Positions 45,864 through 58,100 of a stretch of DNA of 64,000 nucleotides are shown one piece after another; position 1 is the stretch's first letter, and each line of letters begins with the position of its first letter. The translations under genes were made by a program, and so were the position numbers. Source of the DNA: Chytridium lagenaria (taxonomy: Eukaryota; Chytridiomycota; Chytridiomycetes; Chytridiales; Chytridiaceae); NCBI GenBank assembly GCA_025449115.1, contig JAHLKC010000084.1, forward strand, positions 114,862-178,861, written 5' to 3'. The notes beneath the pieces were generated by a model. That model had not been told where the DNA came from, did no database searches, and worked only from the letters and a program-made list of their open reading frames with translations.

Positions 45864-47580
45864 TTAGCGCCAGTCGAGTCTTTTGAGAGAAAGTAGTAAA
45901 AGACGCCCTACAGAAACGATGCAGGTGATGACCGACAAGGCTATACAGATGTCTCGGCGCTTGGATTTAGCGAGATTTGGTGGAGCGGCGGGAGACTCGG
46001 TTGGGCGTTGTGTGGGAGGAGTGGTTTGAGAAGAAGTGTAGTTTGGGGGAGAATATGTGGGTAAGGTTCCGTCAAAGTGGATCTGTGATGTGTGGTATGG
46101 GGTTTGGTATGTAGGAGTGGGCCGAGACGGTGTGTATGTTGCTTGAGAATACGGATCGTATAGGTTTTGGTATGTATGTTGATACGAAGTATTAATTGGT
46201 TGAAGTGGTGACGTGGGTTCAAAATCTTCCGTAGTTATCACTGGCAGTAGTGGGTCTTTGCATAATTGCTGGTGTTTCTTGATTTATAAAGGGTTGACGG
46301 TGAAACCGTCGGTCTCGACGTTTGGATGGAAGGAGGTTGCGGTTCCGTCTTGAGTGAATGGCGACGTAAGTTGAACCAGAGCTCTATGAAAGTTTAAAAT
46401 ATTAATCAAAAGCAAAGTATGACCAAGAGTAGAACTAAAAACATACATGGTTTCGTGGGTTTGAATGGAAGGCAGTGGCGCTGACATCAAATGTTGTTGT
46501 TTGTGGGAGAAGTAACCTGGAATCACCGCGGCTCTGAAAAATAACACGTTTAAAAAGTTGGTAATAGTCAATGAAAATCACCTGTCCACTCATGAAATCA
46601 CTGTCAATGATACTCGTTACGATTCCCATTTGCTTGGCACTGGGTACCGTCACATTCTCCATCAACACTTCGAATGCCTTTACAACCTCCGTGATTCTCG
46701 GCCGGCTTTCAGCATCCATGTTAACGCATTTTTCGACAAGCCGAGAGAGTGCAGGGGGACAATCGTCGTCGAGGATGGTTTCAGGATCTCGCGTTTGACG
46801 GTCAGGTGGTGGAGGAGAACTTCGGGACGGATCTCTTCAATAGGGATCCCGAAGGGTCCGAGCCAACTGAAGAGTTCGCTAAGGATGATACCGAGCGAAT
46901 AGATGTCGCATGCGGGACCGTACTTTTTTTTTCAGAAAAGGCTTTTGTTTAGACGGCATGCATAAAGAAAGCGGGTCACTTTAAACAGCAACAGCAATTC
47001 GAAAACGGGAGAAACAAAATGCTTACCACAGCCCCTCAGATCATGCAGCTCTGGTGCCATCCACACCAACGTCCCCTTCCCTGCATCCCCACTCGTTATC
47101 GTAAGATCCGTCTTCTTAACAACCGCCAACCCAAAATCCCCAATCTTTGCATGCACCACCCCACCCTCAACACACAGCAACACATTCAAACTCTTCAAAT
47201 CCCGATGCAGAACGCCACATGCATGCAGATACTCAACTCCACTCGCAACATCATACCCAAGCGAGACCCTAGCTCCATACGGTATTTTCTCGCGGGTTGT
47301 ATAAAAATGCGTGAAGGGAGCCGAGGTGGAGGTATTCGAGGACGATGGATGTTGGAAGGAGGATACCCAGACATCGAACGATGCGGGGATGATTGAGGGA
47401 AGAGAGGGTTGTGGCTTCTTTCTGAAAGTCCTTGGAGGATGTGATGAGGGTTTTGACAGCAACGATTTCGTTTGCGTAGATTGCCTTGTAGACGGTGCCT
47501 GATGCACCTCCTCCTAGACATTGTTTGGATATGACGATGGAGTCGGAGGGGATGATGAGGTTAGACATGGTGGATGACAT
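45864..47580 (-). CDS. TKL-type receptor kinase, copy C, lacking the lectin domain
   Basis: Starts MSSTMSNLIIPSDSIVISKQ. Kinase motifs GGGASGTVYKAIYAN, IVAVKTL, VLHRDLKSLNVLL, KIGDFGLAVV and GTLVWMAPELHDLRG; C-lobe ESRPRITEVVKAFEVLME. After several introns comes a Tyr/Thr/Pro-rich linker (YDPYSQATYTPSRPTPTYQ), a basic KSKRRD stop-transfer and one span (ICIALSVITCIVSV). The frame ends about 15 residues after the span at 45,864, so there is no stalk or lectin. Frame break at a T run (HAF/YTTRE, about 47,318) where copy D is intact. Closest in sequence to copy D. Either a real ectodomain loss or a missed downstream exon. Confidence 0.7.
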
Positions 47581-48267
47581 GATCGACGATGATCTTTGAC
47601 TCGCAAGTGTTTCTCTTTTTGCTCTTTCTGTGGTGGGTGCTTAAAGTGCCTTGCCCAGTTTCTGTAATTTATAACACAAAAAAACAAACGCAGGCGAGAG
47701 AGGGTTATACAAAAGAAATCCCTTTCTCAATACCGGTCTTTGAGGTTGCTTGAGACAAGAATCATGACCGACAACCTTGGTGAAAGATCAATGTGGTATT
47801 TTTTTGTATAGCTATATACCGTGCAATCGCAATTACGTGTCTGCAGTGGCAGTTGACAACAACGCAGAATTATAGATAGCTGGACGCACGATGTATGAGC
47901 AAGAAAAGCGGCTGACACATGAGGTAACAGGATAGTTTAAATACATCGAACAACACACTTCTTAAACATGGACACGTATTGGTCTGTCACATCAAAGTAG
48001 CTTACTTCCCTATTCTAGAGCTGAGAGAGTCGAGAGAAAAAACAATTGGACAGAAACAATGCTTAAAGCCAGATTCAATATATCTAACCCCAATATCCCG
48101 ATATAACTTTATAAATCTAACCCTTATCCAAGATAATATATCAAAACAGAACATCTAAATCTCACACTTGCTCCATTTCTACAGAGAATACATCAAAATA
48201 CAACGTTTGTAAATGGAAAAGTACGATATGGCTCATAATAATGGCACAAACCTTGAAAAGGTGGCAT
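47581..48267. other. Spacer between kinase copies C and D
   Basis: Promoter region of copy C and 3' flank of copy D. No gene, repeat or RNA was recognised. Confidence 0.45.
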
Positions 48268-50799
48268 CTAGCCTCGCCACTCATCAACAGTCCACTTGTG
48301 ATTCGCATCATTGACATCACAGTTGCGGCTTAAAAATGCATAAGCTTTCACCGTAAATCCTTTTTAAACCAACCTAAATGCCAAAATCTCATTCAAACAT
48401 TCCCCTGGTGGATCCCCATTAAAGAGAAACAAAAACCCTCTCTCCTCAAATTTTAAAGCGGTTGGATCTTCACAATCATCGAGTCCAACGCTCTAAAAAA
48501 AATATTTGATTAATGATTTAAAGCATAGAAATACTTACCCATATCACTCGCGAAAGACATTGACCCGAGGCTTCGTGACGGAGAACCCGACTGTTCCAAA
48601 TAGTGGCTGTAAAAAGTGTGTGAGAGAGAGGCGGGGGGGGGGGTGTCGGGATGCAGCTTACTCATGATTCGAAATTGGGCAGAAGACGCGTCGCAGGTTG
48701 CAAGGGAGCTGGCGTTGAAACAACGGTTTTGGGAGGACCGGACAAAGACGAGAGGGGAGGGGGAGGCGGCGACGGAGATGGAGACGGGGAGGGTGCAGGT
48801 ATTCGGGATGGGGAAGGTCTTGGAGATGGCGATGGAGATGGCGACGGAGATGGCGAAGGAGACTCCGAAGAATCCGTTTCGATCGCTGTCGTCGTAGTTG
48901 TGGAAAGCGCGTCCTTCACAGTTTTAATTTTCAATGTAGTTACCTGTGATTGAGTCGGATACGGTGTAAAAAAATTATCAGACGTTACAGACGTCACGGC
49001 CGACTTTTTTGGAGTACTCTCGATCGGCTTGGAGGTTAAAGACACGATGACAAAAAAGAGAGCAATAACGACGATAATGACGGTAGTTATGCAGAAGTTG
49101 CGGTAGAAGCGGGATTTCGTGGGTTTCTTGGTGGTGGGTGGGCTCTTTGTAGGATTGGTAGTATACTGAGGATAGTTGTACATGGGAGTGGTATTGTTTT
49201 GGTAGGTCGTTGGAGTGTGGTACGGGGTTTGGTGTGAAATGGAGGGTCGAGACGGTGTGTAGGTTGACTGAGAATACAGGTTGTACTGGTTTTGGTCTGT
49301 GTGTTGAAACGAGGTAGCAGGATACACTAGATCAGGCTCAAAATCTTCTGCTGTAATCACAGCAGTAGCTGGTCTCGTATATCCTAAAATCTTAGTGTTG
49401 TTCATATAGGGAGGCGGAGCAGGTTCTCGTGGAGTAGTCTCTCTCCTATTTGGACTTAAGCTAAGGGCGGTGGCTGTGACATCGAATGTGGCTGTTTCTG
49501 CGAGTCCTGGCGTACCTGCGGATATCCCAGAGTCGTCTCGCCCCTAAATGTGTTATATGTGGGCGATAAGTAAAGTGTGCCAAAAATGTAGCAAAATAAA
49601 ATACACAAAGGAGAGAAACGTACATAATTTTTTGGACTTGAAAGAATGGCGGTGGTGGTGACATCGAATGCTGATGTTCCTGCGAGTTCTGGCGTAACTG
49701 CGGATACCCCAGAGTCGTTGCGGCTCTAGTATCACTCGTTTTTAAGTTTCATTACACTACTAATAAAACTTACCTCGACGCTTCCAGATTCAGCATTACC
49801 TTCATCTGCTACAACAATCCCCATTTCCTTTGCCCTGGGTACTCTTACACCTTCCATCAATTCCTCAAGCCCATTCACAACCTCATCGATTGTCAGTCGG
49901 CTTTCTCTATTCATGTTGACGCATTTCTCAACAAGCTGAAGAAGCGGAGCGGGACAATCGTCGGCGATTTCGATTTCCGGTATCTCACGTTTGATGGTTA
50001 GATGGTGGAGGAGAACATCGGGACGAATTTCTTCAATGGGGATTCCAAAGGGTCCTAGCCAGCTGAAAAGTTCACTGAAAATGACACCGAGGGAATAGAT
50101 GTCGCAGGCGGGATCGTACTTTAGGAAAGATAAAGATTAGCGGGCTGCTTTAAAAGTGCGTAAACGAAAAAAGAGGTTCTTTTCCTTTAAAACCAAGAAA
50201 ACGAGAGTTTATAAACCAAGAAAAAAAAAAACCAATGTTCACTCGGGAAAAAAAGCCTTACCACCGCCCTTAGATCATGCAACTCAGGTGCCATCCAAAA
50301 CAACGTCCCTTCCCGTATCCCCACTTGTCATCGTTGCCTCCATCCTCCTCACAACCGCCAACCCAAAATCCCCAATCTTCCCATGCACCTCCCCACCTTC
50401 AACACACAGCAACACATTCAAACTCTTCAGATCCCGATGCAAGACACGACACACATGTAAATACTGCACTCCACTGGCAACATCACACGCAAGGGAAAGT
50501 CTCGCCCCATACGGAATCCTCTCCTGTTCTTTGTAAAACGCATAGAGGGAGCCAAGGGATAGGTACTCAAGGACGATGGAGGTTGGGAGGAGGATACCTA
50601 GACATCGAACGATGCGGGGATGGTTGAGGGAGGAGAGAGTTGTGGCTTCTTTCTGAAAGTCCTTGGAGGACGTGATGAGGGTTTTGACAGCAACGATTTC
50701 GTTTGCGTAGATTGCCTTGTAGACTGTGCCAGATGCACCGCTGCCGAGGCACTCCGTGGCGATGACAATGGAGTCGGAGGGTATGATCACAGGAGGCAT
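48268..50799 (-). CDS. Kinase-lectin receptor, copy D, with Ser-Pro stalk and diverged lectin end
   Basis: Starts MPPVIIPSDSIVIATECL. Glycine loop G19-S-G-A-S-G24, catalytic Lys39, HRD 121-123, DFG 144-146; a small indel breaks the frame at the GTL(V/F)WMAPE segment (about 50,310), where copy C is intact. The C-lobe ends SRLTIDEVVNGLEELMEG. A Thr/Tyr-rich linker, basic KKPTKSRFYRN, one span (FCITTVIIVVIALFFVIVSL), then a Ser-Pro dipeptide stalk (about 48,755-48,850) follow. The ectodomain is shorter than in A/B: ATIWNSRVLRHEASGQCLSR, an intron, LDDCEDPTALKFEERGF, GECLNEILAFR, an intron, and NCDVNDANHKWTVDEW at the stop (48,268-48,270). This C-x-V-N...W pattern is a ricin-B-like lobe. Transposon sequence starts about 110 bp upstream of its start codon. 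Confidence 0.75.
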
Positions 50800-51046
50800 A
50801 ATGGATGGCTTGACGGTGAATGGTTGCTTACCATCAACTCTACTTTTTTTTTTTTTCTTGCTTCACAAAGTTGCTTGCACCCCACCGAGTTCATTATCAC
50901 AAGTAAATATACACAGCGAACTTCTCAAATTGGTCTCCGGCCATTTCCAGCCTCTTTCCTGGAGATTTCCAGTGTTGTACACTGTGTAGCGTCTTTCTGA
51001 TTGGTGAGAGGTATATTCTGGACAACAAGTGTTACCTACTTTTATA

Positions 51047-51767
51047 CAGTGCGTGACACCAAAGATAGGTACGAAAATAATTAAGAGCTCTAAACTTTAC
51101 ACTCACCCTCGACGTGCCGCAATTTTGAAAAAAACTCTCTGTTACGATATGCACCTCTCCTCTCCGCATCTAATGACAAAGAGTTTGTTCTTCTACCATT
51201 CCTGGTTCATCTTTTATACAGCGTCAAAGTTTATTAATTGTGAAAATTTTTTAATTAATGGCCCTCAGAATATTTTGCGCTCAATAATTAATAGAAAAAT
51301 TGTCAGAATTTTAGTATGGGTATCATTCGACAGCTGAGAAGGAGGGGAATGCAATGATGGGTATGGTGTGGAATGTTGCTTCAGAGTGATTTGGAATAAA
51401 TCCGATAACAAGTATCTTCGAAAGTTGAAATTTTTAAAAAATTTCATTTTTCAAAAAAATATAAATTTTTTCAAAAAAAAAAACGGGTTACACATTGGAA
51501 TATGTTATGGACATATTCGTTACAGGAGTTTTCAAGAGGTGCCGACAACACCATTGAATTCCCAGCCTCAGGTTTCATTAATAAAATAACAAAAAAATCA
51601 AAGATGAAAATTTTCAATTAGTGGAATTTTTTTGCGCTTTTATAATATGTCCGTTTTCATACCCCCCACAAGACCCCCTTAGAAGATTGGGTCGGAAATG
51701 CTTCCTAGAGGAGATATTGCATATTGGGGTCGAAATTTTCGTACCTATCTTTGGTGTCACGCACTGT
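51047..51767. mobile_element. Tc1/mariner-like MITE, 721 bp
   Basis: Perfect 32-bp terminal inverted repeats (51,047-51,078 and 51,736-51,767) beginning CAGTGCGTGACACC. TATA flanks both ends, consistent with a TA target-site duplication. CAGTG ends and TA targets are typical of Tc1/mariner elements. No transposase is encoded, so it is non-autonomous. It sits inside the left part of the CACTA-like element. Confidence 0.88.
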
Positions 51768-51904
51768 ATATGTTTATTAATTGCGACTTAAAATTATAAT
51801 AATTAAATTAAATTAAATTATATATACATTAATAAAATGATGAAATTGTCGATGATTGTCAAGATTGTCATTTTACCAATATTGAAACTCAAAAGTCCAT
51901 CATC

Positions 51905-54900
51905 ATGCAGGAGAAGGGCGTCGCAAACACCGTTTTCCAGTGCCCGTTTTGCATTTCAGGTCAGCCATATTCTACAACACGTTCGGTCGCGTCTTTGTAT
52001 CGGCATTTGATATCTCGAAAGCATGTCGATAGCAGTGTTTCGGATTACAGATGTCCGAGAACTGATTGCGGTGTAATTCTCAATAATGCAAGTCCAGTTG
52101 CCGTCGCTCATCATGTGAGGTTGCATTTACGAAAAATCGTAAGTTTCATGGTAGCTGCGTGTTATTGATGACGTTTATAGGAAGGAGTGAGCAAATGTTA
52201 GAGGATAATTCGTTAGCAAATCTGTGCTGAATTCAAATGATGATAACTCATTGGAAAACGTTGAGATGGATTCCAATGATCATGCTCACGAACATTTGGA
52301 GGGAGATTCTCTTGGTTTCGAGGACCATCATATCGCTTTTGCCGACAATAGTACTCAGGTGGGAACGAAACGGAAAGTGAAACTGACGATTACGGTAAGA
52401 GCAAACTGTGCTTTTTAGACTTATAACAAAATTACTGATCTCATGTAAACAATATCTCACTTCAAATACGTGTGACGAAACGGAATCTAAATTCTACGGT
52501 ATGTATGAAGCCATCAACATAATTGATTCACATCATGATGATGATATATACGGGGGCCAGAGCGGAAGTGAATCTGAAAATGGAAATGATACAGACATTG
52601 ACGGTTAGTGTGCGTTTGCTGCATGAAGTCTAACGGTTTATGATGTATTTAATTTTGTAGGCGATTCAGAATCTGTTTGTATTGACACGGAATCCGAATC
52701 CTCTGATGGTTCCGATACAGACGAGGACTTTGGCAGCCTTTTTTCCTCTGGGTCCGAAGAGAATGAAGATCACGGTAAGCACCTGTACATATATACTGTG
52801 AAAAATTACGAATTGTACACAGAAAATTACGACCTTAGCAAGCTCATTGCCATTATTGATGGTAACGACTACCTGAAGAATATCGTTGATTTATATCTTA
52901 TTGTCATGGAAAACAACATAACCCATCGGACTTATCATGCTGTGGCAAGCCTTCCATGGATGTACACTTCAACAATAAATCCGCCTCCAAAGCGTCTTCA
53001 TAGCCTCATCAAACGTGTTTCTCGTATATCAGCCAAAGCAGGGCTATTACCACTTACTGCTTCCTTTGGTACAGCAACAATGACAGAAAGACATCTGGTT
53101 CCTTTTCTCTCAATATCTACTGTGGTCAAGATTTGGCTCTCGTCTCCGCATATTCGGGAGGATATTATTGCCGTCAACGCCATCCACACAATACCTTATC
53201 TAACAACTCCATCATCTTTGCGCGATCGTGTGCGTACTGCAGAAGGTTACGATGGTGGTTATGAGAACGTCTGGGAAGGGAGTGACTGGATTGGTTTGCT
53301 TGATAGAACAAGCATCTTTGGAGGCCTCGATTTGATAGCTGTCGGAACCGACGCGCAAAACCGCTGTTTTTACATCTATACTTCTATAACGACGACTTTG
53401 GTTGGAAGGGAGTTGGAAAACATGACCTGAAGCATCTAGTATTCATGGTATCCGCTGGCGAAATCAGTCGAGCTTTCCGTGGTCGGCCAAAGTCTCTTGG
53501 AGTTGTGCCGATACTGCTCTGCAAAAAAACCTCACATAAGCTTGCCGGAGATAATAAGCTGCTGAGTTTATTTACGGAAGACCTCAATCAGCTTTCTAAA
53601 GGCGTTGATATGCTCATAGATTCGACGTTATATTGTGTCTTCGCGTTTGTATGGATCATATTAGGTGATATACCCGCAAGGAAAGGGATTTGTGGCTTTT
53701 CTCCCTCCGTCAAGTGTTCCAGACCTTGCCATGTATGCACCGTACCGCACAATTCAATTCGTGACGCTACTGAACATCCGTTGCGGACAGCAGATGATAT
53801 GAGAACCTTGTTTAGCCTTAACCGTGGCCGCGTGGGAAATCCTTACTCGGATCAAAGTTACGATTTATCAAAGGAAGGGATTAATGGTTTTTCAGAAATA
53901 CTGAAATGGCCGGGCTGCAATGTACCCGAAACGATTGTAATTGACTTAATGCATCAGGCATACCTGGGAGATTGCAATCGTTTCTTTTTCCGGCTTATGG
54001 ATGGGATGTCAGGGAATGTTCAGAAAAAGTGGGAATTGCTGGGGAAAGAAAATCGGGAATTCTGTCGCCTTAACGGAAAAACTGGTGCTTATTCGTTCAC
54101 AAATCCATCGCAGTGGAAAGGCCTCAAGGCGCACGGCATCAAACTTTTCTGTGAGGCATCCCCTTACATGATTTGCAAACTGGGTTTTCTCGATACGGAC
54201 TCTATGAAGCGGCTCTTTCTGCACTGGTGCTTCTACGTTCGTATCATTATGCTTTTAGCTCAACACACACTGAGCAAAGAAGACATGACTGATATTGACC
54301 ATTTTATTGAGAGCCTCGCGAACCTCTTAGCCCTGGAGAACACGTCAGATTGGGTTTCCTTAAACACACATCTTCTAAGGCATTGGGAGCGCACCATTCG
54401 TCAATTTGGACCGCCGCGCGATTATTGGTGTTTTGTTTTTGAGGCATGCATTGGCACTTTGAAACACCACTTCAACAATGTTAACTATCTTCACGTATCG
54501 AGATCAGTCTTTGATAGATATTCAGCAAATATGACCATGGAAGTCCTGCGGCAGGTGAAAGGGAAATCAAATAATATACCCGTCAGGTTAGTTAGTTTAT
54601 TAATGTAAGTGTATGGTAACGGAAACGCGCTAGATTCGAATTTCCTAACAAAGGATCACCATGGGTTAATCGCGAGGGCCCGTGCGTGTTTGATGATGAT
54701 CGAGACAAAACACGCCAATTCATGTTTGCTAAACATGGCCGCGCCATTATTAATTACGAAACATACAAGGCGGGAAGTAAGATTCTGATGGAAGCTACAT
54801 CGTATCGGACAAGACTCACATTGGGGAAATCATTTCATTTCTTTGGACACAAGACTCAGAGAGGCGCCTTGTTTCTTATCGTATGCCTCTTCGTGAAACT

Positions 54901-55065
54901 AGACAAGAGGACGATGATTACAAACCACTTCACTGGGTTAAGATTACGTCCGAACTTTCTCCTTTAATATTTATTACGGAGGTGGAGAAAATAAAGAAGC
55001 CTGTGAGAATCTTAACTTTGACACCAGGTCTTCTTGTGTGTACGAATGTAAACTGTTACGATTAA
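51905..55065 (+). CDS. Tnp2-like (CACTA superfamily) transposase
   Basis: Starts MQEKGVANTVFQCPFC. The first exon holds two C2H2-like fingers (CPFC...LYRHLISRKH and RCPRTDCG...HHVRLH). Acidic exons follow, then the core: PARKGICGF, CSRPCHVCTVPH, IVIDLMHQAYLGDCNRFFF (D-x-M-H, as in Tnp2), DTDSMKRLFLHWCFYVRI, LLRHWERTIRQFGPPRDYW and EACIGTLKHHFNNVNY. The latter part resembles the domain found after Tnp2 in plant CACTA transposases. Later exons give FEFPNKGSPW and KPLHWVKI, to a stop near 55,065. One frame change near 54,866 (RGALF/RLVSYRMPL) and a frame change at about 53,430. Catalyses nuclear excision and insertion. Confidence 0.7.
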
Positions 55066-55146
55066 ATAAAGTCAATGCTTTATGGTGATGGTCTCATCTA
55101 CACGATCGGACAAAAAAATTGCGGTTGATTGAAATAAGTGAAATCC

Positions 55147-58100
55147 ATGATACCCTCTGATGACGAAGATGCCGAGTCTTGGGGTTCTATCAATCTGCCG
55201 GATCTGGATTTTGAGCTGGAACCATTCAAGCAGCCTATCCAATGTACGAAGAGCTGTTCTGATTGCCATACAAAAGACGGTCGCATCCGGCTAATGCGGA
55301 AGGAAATTGAGGATCTTAAGGATGAACTTGCAAAGCTGGAATCAAGCCGGAAAGTGGTCTTGAAGTGCGCTGAATACTTCACCAAAGCGCAGGTCCAGAT
55401 ATCCAACGCCGTGACTAAGATGAATGAATCTGTCAAAGGAAGTTCTTCATCATTCATTGGGAAAAGTTCTTATGATTTTATGTACTAGTTTATTCTTATC
55501 ACATTCTAACTCATGCTAGCCAACCCTCCATCCCTTTGACACAGGTTTCAACTTTTGCAAAAACTGAGGATACCTCGTTTAATGAAGATATCTCAAGTAA
55601 GATTGACCAGGTAAAATATCTCCCATATTCATAATGTGTACTGAAGTCTTAAAGGTTATGTCAATCGTTAGAACGGCAAAGAATAACGTTAAGTTGAAAA
55701 AATACGAGGCACCTACGTGGTCGGTTACTTTCCAATTCACCGTCGTCAGACCGCATTTGGAGAGACTGGTTGAATGGCCAAACATTCCTTATGGAACCAT
55801 TCATGACACCGTTAGGAAACTAATCAAAAAGTTTATTCAAGACGAGCGCAGCGCCTTCAATCTACCAACAACTGGGGAGGAATATGCTCACCATCTTTCC
55901 GCTTTAATGGTTCAATTGACGAATTTTGTGGCGGGTGAAAAAAAAAAGGTGTCCAACGAGAATAAACGAGTTGGAGGTGATGATCTGTTCGAAAAGAAGA
56001 AAGGCACGACACCGAGTGACGCCAATTTTACATTTGATGGAAATGTAAGGAACTTTTCAAATATTGTGGAGCATTACATCTAAAAATATCAATTTACATT
56101 TTTATATCTCGAAGGCTTATAAAAGGTCCTCCTCCTCGACTACACCGTTCCCTTCCTTCCACCTTCGTCATTTAGATGAATCTAAATTGATGGATGATAT
56201 ACCACATTTAGGTGAAGGGAGTCAAAGAAACCGTCAATCACGTAAGGAATTTTTCTTATGTTAAACTGTTTTATTGGTTTACTTAAATTATATAACTTCC
56301 AGTTAGAAATGGAGTACTGCAGCAGGCTCGGCAAGTAATTAATGTTGACTTGTCAGCTGACGACGATGTGGACGATAAAGACACGGCAAATTCAACCAGA
56401 CTCCGATGGGGCAATGACACGTTCTCGCTTCCGGCACCCGAAAATCGTTCCGATTACACGGCTTTAACAGTGGAAAAGCGGTCAATTATGCTGGCTTCAG
56501 CGATCGAGGAATTGAGAGCGACCGTTATGAAGAAAAACAGCAACGTTAAGGATTTGAAGTCACAGTGGCAAAAGTTGTGATGCTAAGCCAGGGTAGTTTG
56601 AGCTTTAATTTTAGAGTATGTCTATTTTCCCTTTACTTTATCTCGAGAACGTAACCATTTATATTTCAAATCCGCTTTTTTTAATAATTTCATTTGCATT
56701 ATATTTATTTTTCTTTTCACAGGAAACTTTATATGAGTTTCGAACTTTGGTGAAGTCTTCCTGGATGGAAGCAAGTATGACATTTAATTTACGAGAGTCT
56801 TGGACGAAGTTCAAGCAAATGTTCTCGTCAAGATTTTTCAAAGTCTTCGCCGTGTTTTATATGTCAGCCTTTAATGAAATTAAAGTTGGAAGGGAAACTC
56901 AAATGGACGATATTTTGGTTAAGATAGGACAAGTTGATCATTTCGTCAATAATAACCTTGGTAATCAAAATTCTGGTGGAGATAATGAACAGGTATTATG
57001 AATATGGCACCGCTTTTGCTAATATTTGAAGGCACTTGAATACTTGATAAACATTCAGAACCCTGCCAGTATAATTTTAAGTACGGCGTATGTAGCGCTA
57101 GTCAAATTGGTCGGTGCGCAGTACATGCACGATGGCGACCATGAAGAACTTGATCGAAATATGAATGACGGTACTGAAGATAATGTAAGTGCACTAATCG
57201 TTGACAGATTACTCATTTTTAATCAGTTTCTTCACAAATTAAATGAGTTTGTTGTATCTCGGTTAGAAGACCGCGACCGCTCGCTCAATTTGGACAAAAT
57301 CGCTTTTCTTGGCTTTATTTTCACCATTTACAAGCCATCTAACCCAAACCCTTACATTCGAGCGGCAACCATTATTGCCGAAGCAGTGCGCCAACTGGTG
57401 TTGTCCGAAAATCGTTACGAGCATACCTTTTGGGATGTTCTCCGGCAGTATCGACCATGTATTTCGAATGATGTTAAGCTTCACGAAACATTGCAAAAGT
57501 TCCGCTTACCTGGCTTAACCGCTAATATTGGTATTTCCCCCTTATAATTTCAATAGCTCTTGTTGTTGACTCATTGCCTCCAAACAGAACTGCAAAACTC
57601 CGTTGAGGGTGCATATGGTGGATATCGCACCGCAGCTATCCCGCCACCGCCAGCATACGCCAACCGCTGACTCAACGTATTTCTCCATCATCCGAATTAA
57701 ATTCACTCTCAAGTGCTGCTTCGTCATCGAAAACGCCACAATTACCGCAACAGCCATTTACAGTCCACCCTCCCGCACAACAAGCAAGTATTCCTCGAAA
57801 TCAGTTTTTGCTGTCTGCCTCGTCTCCGCTTCAAATCTGCGCCTTTTGCCAAATGAACCTCCGTGGACACCGCAAAATGGGGCTGGACAACCCTACAATC
57901 ACCTATATTCTTTCCCGCAGCAACCGTCACAGATAGTCCATACCTCCTTCCCGCCGTCCTCATATCAATTGATTGCGCACCACCTCTCCACAACAGGTGC
58001 CACATCTGTCACAGCACCTCGTTCAACATCGCCTTCTCACCATGTTCAAGGAATGGTGCAGTGAATTATTTTATTTATGTGAACGACGCTAATTCTTTAA

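Noticed and set aside
50156..51000. Plus-strand open frames over kinase copy D
   Set aside because: Antisense shadows; the kinase motifs are on the minus strand.
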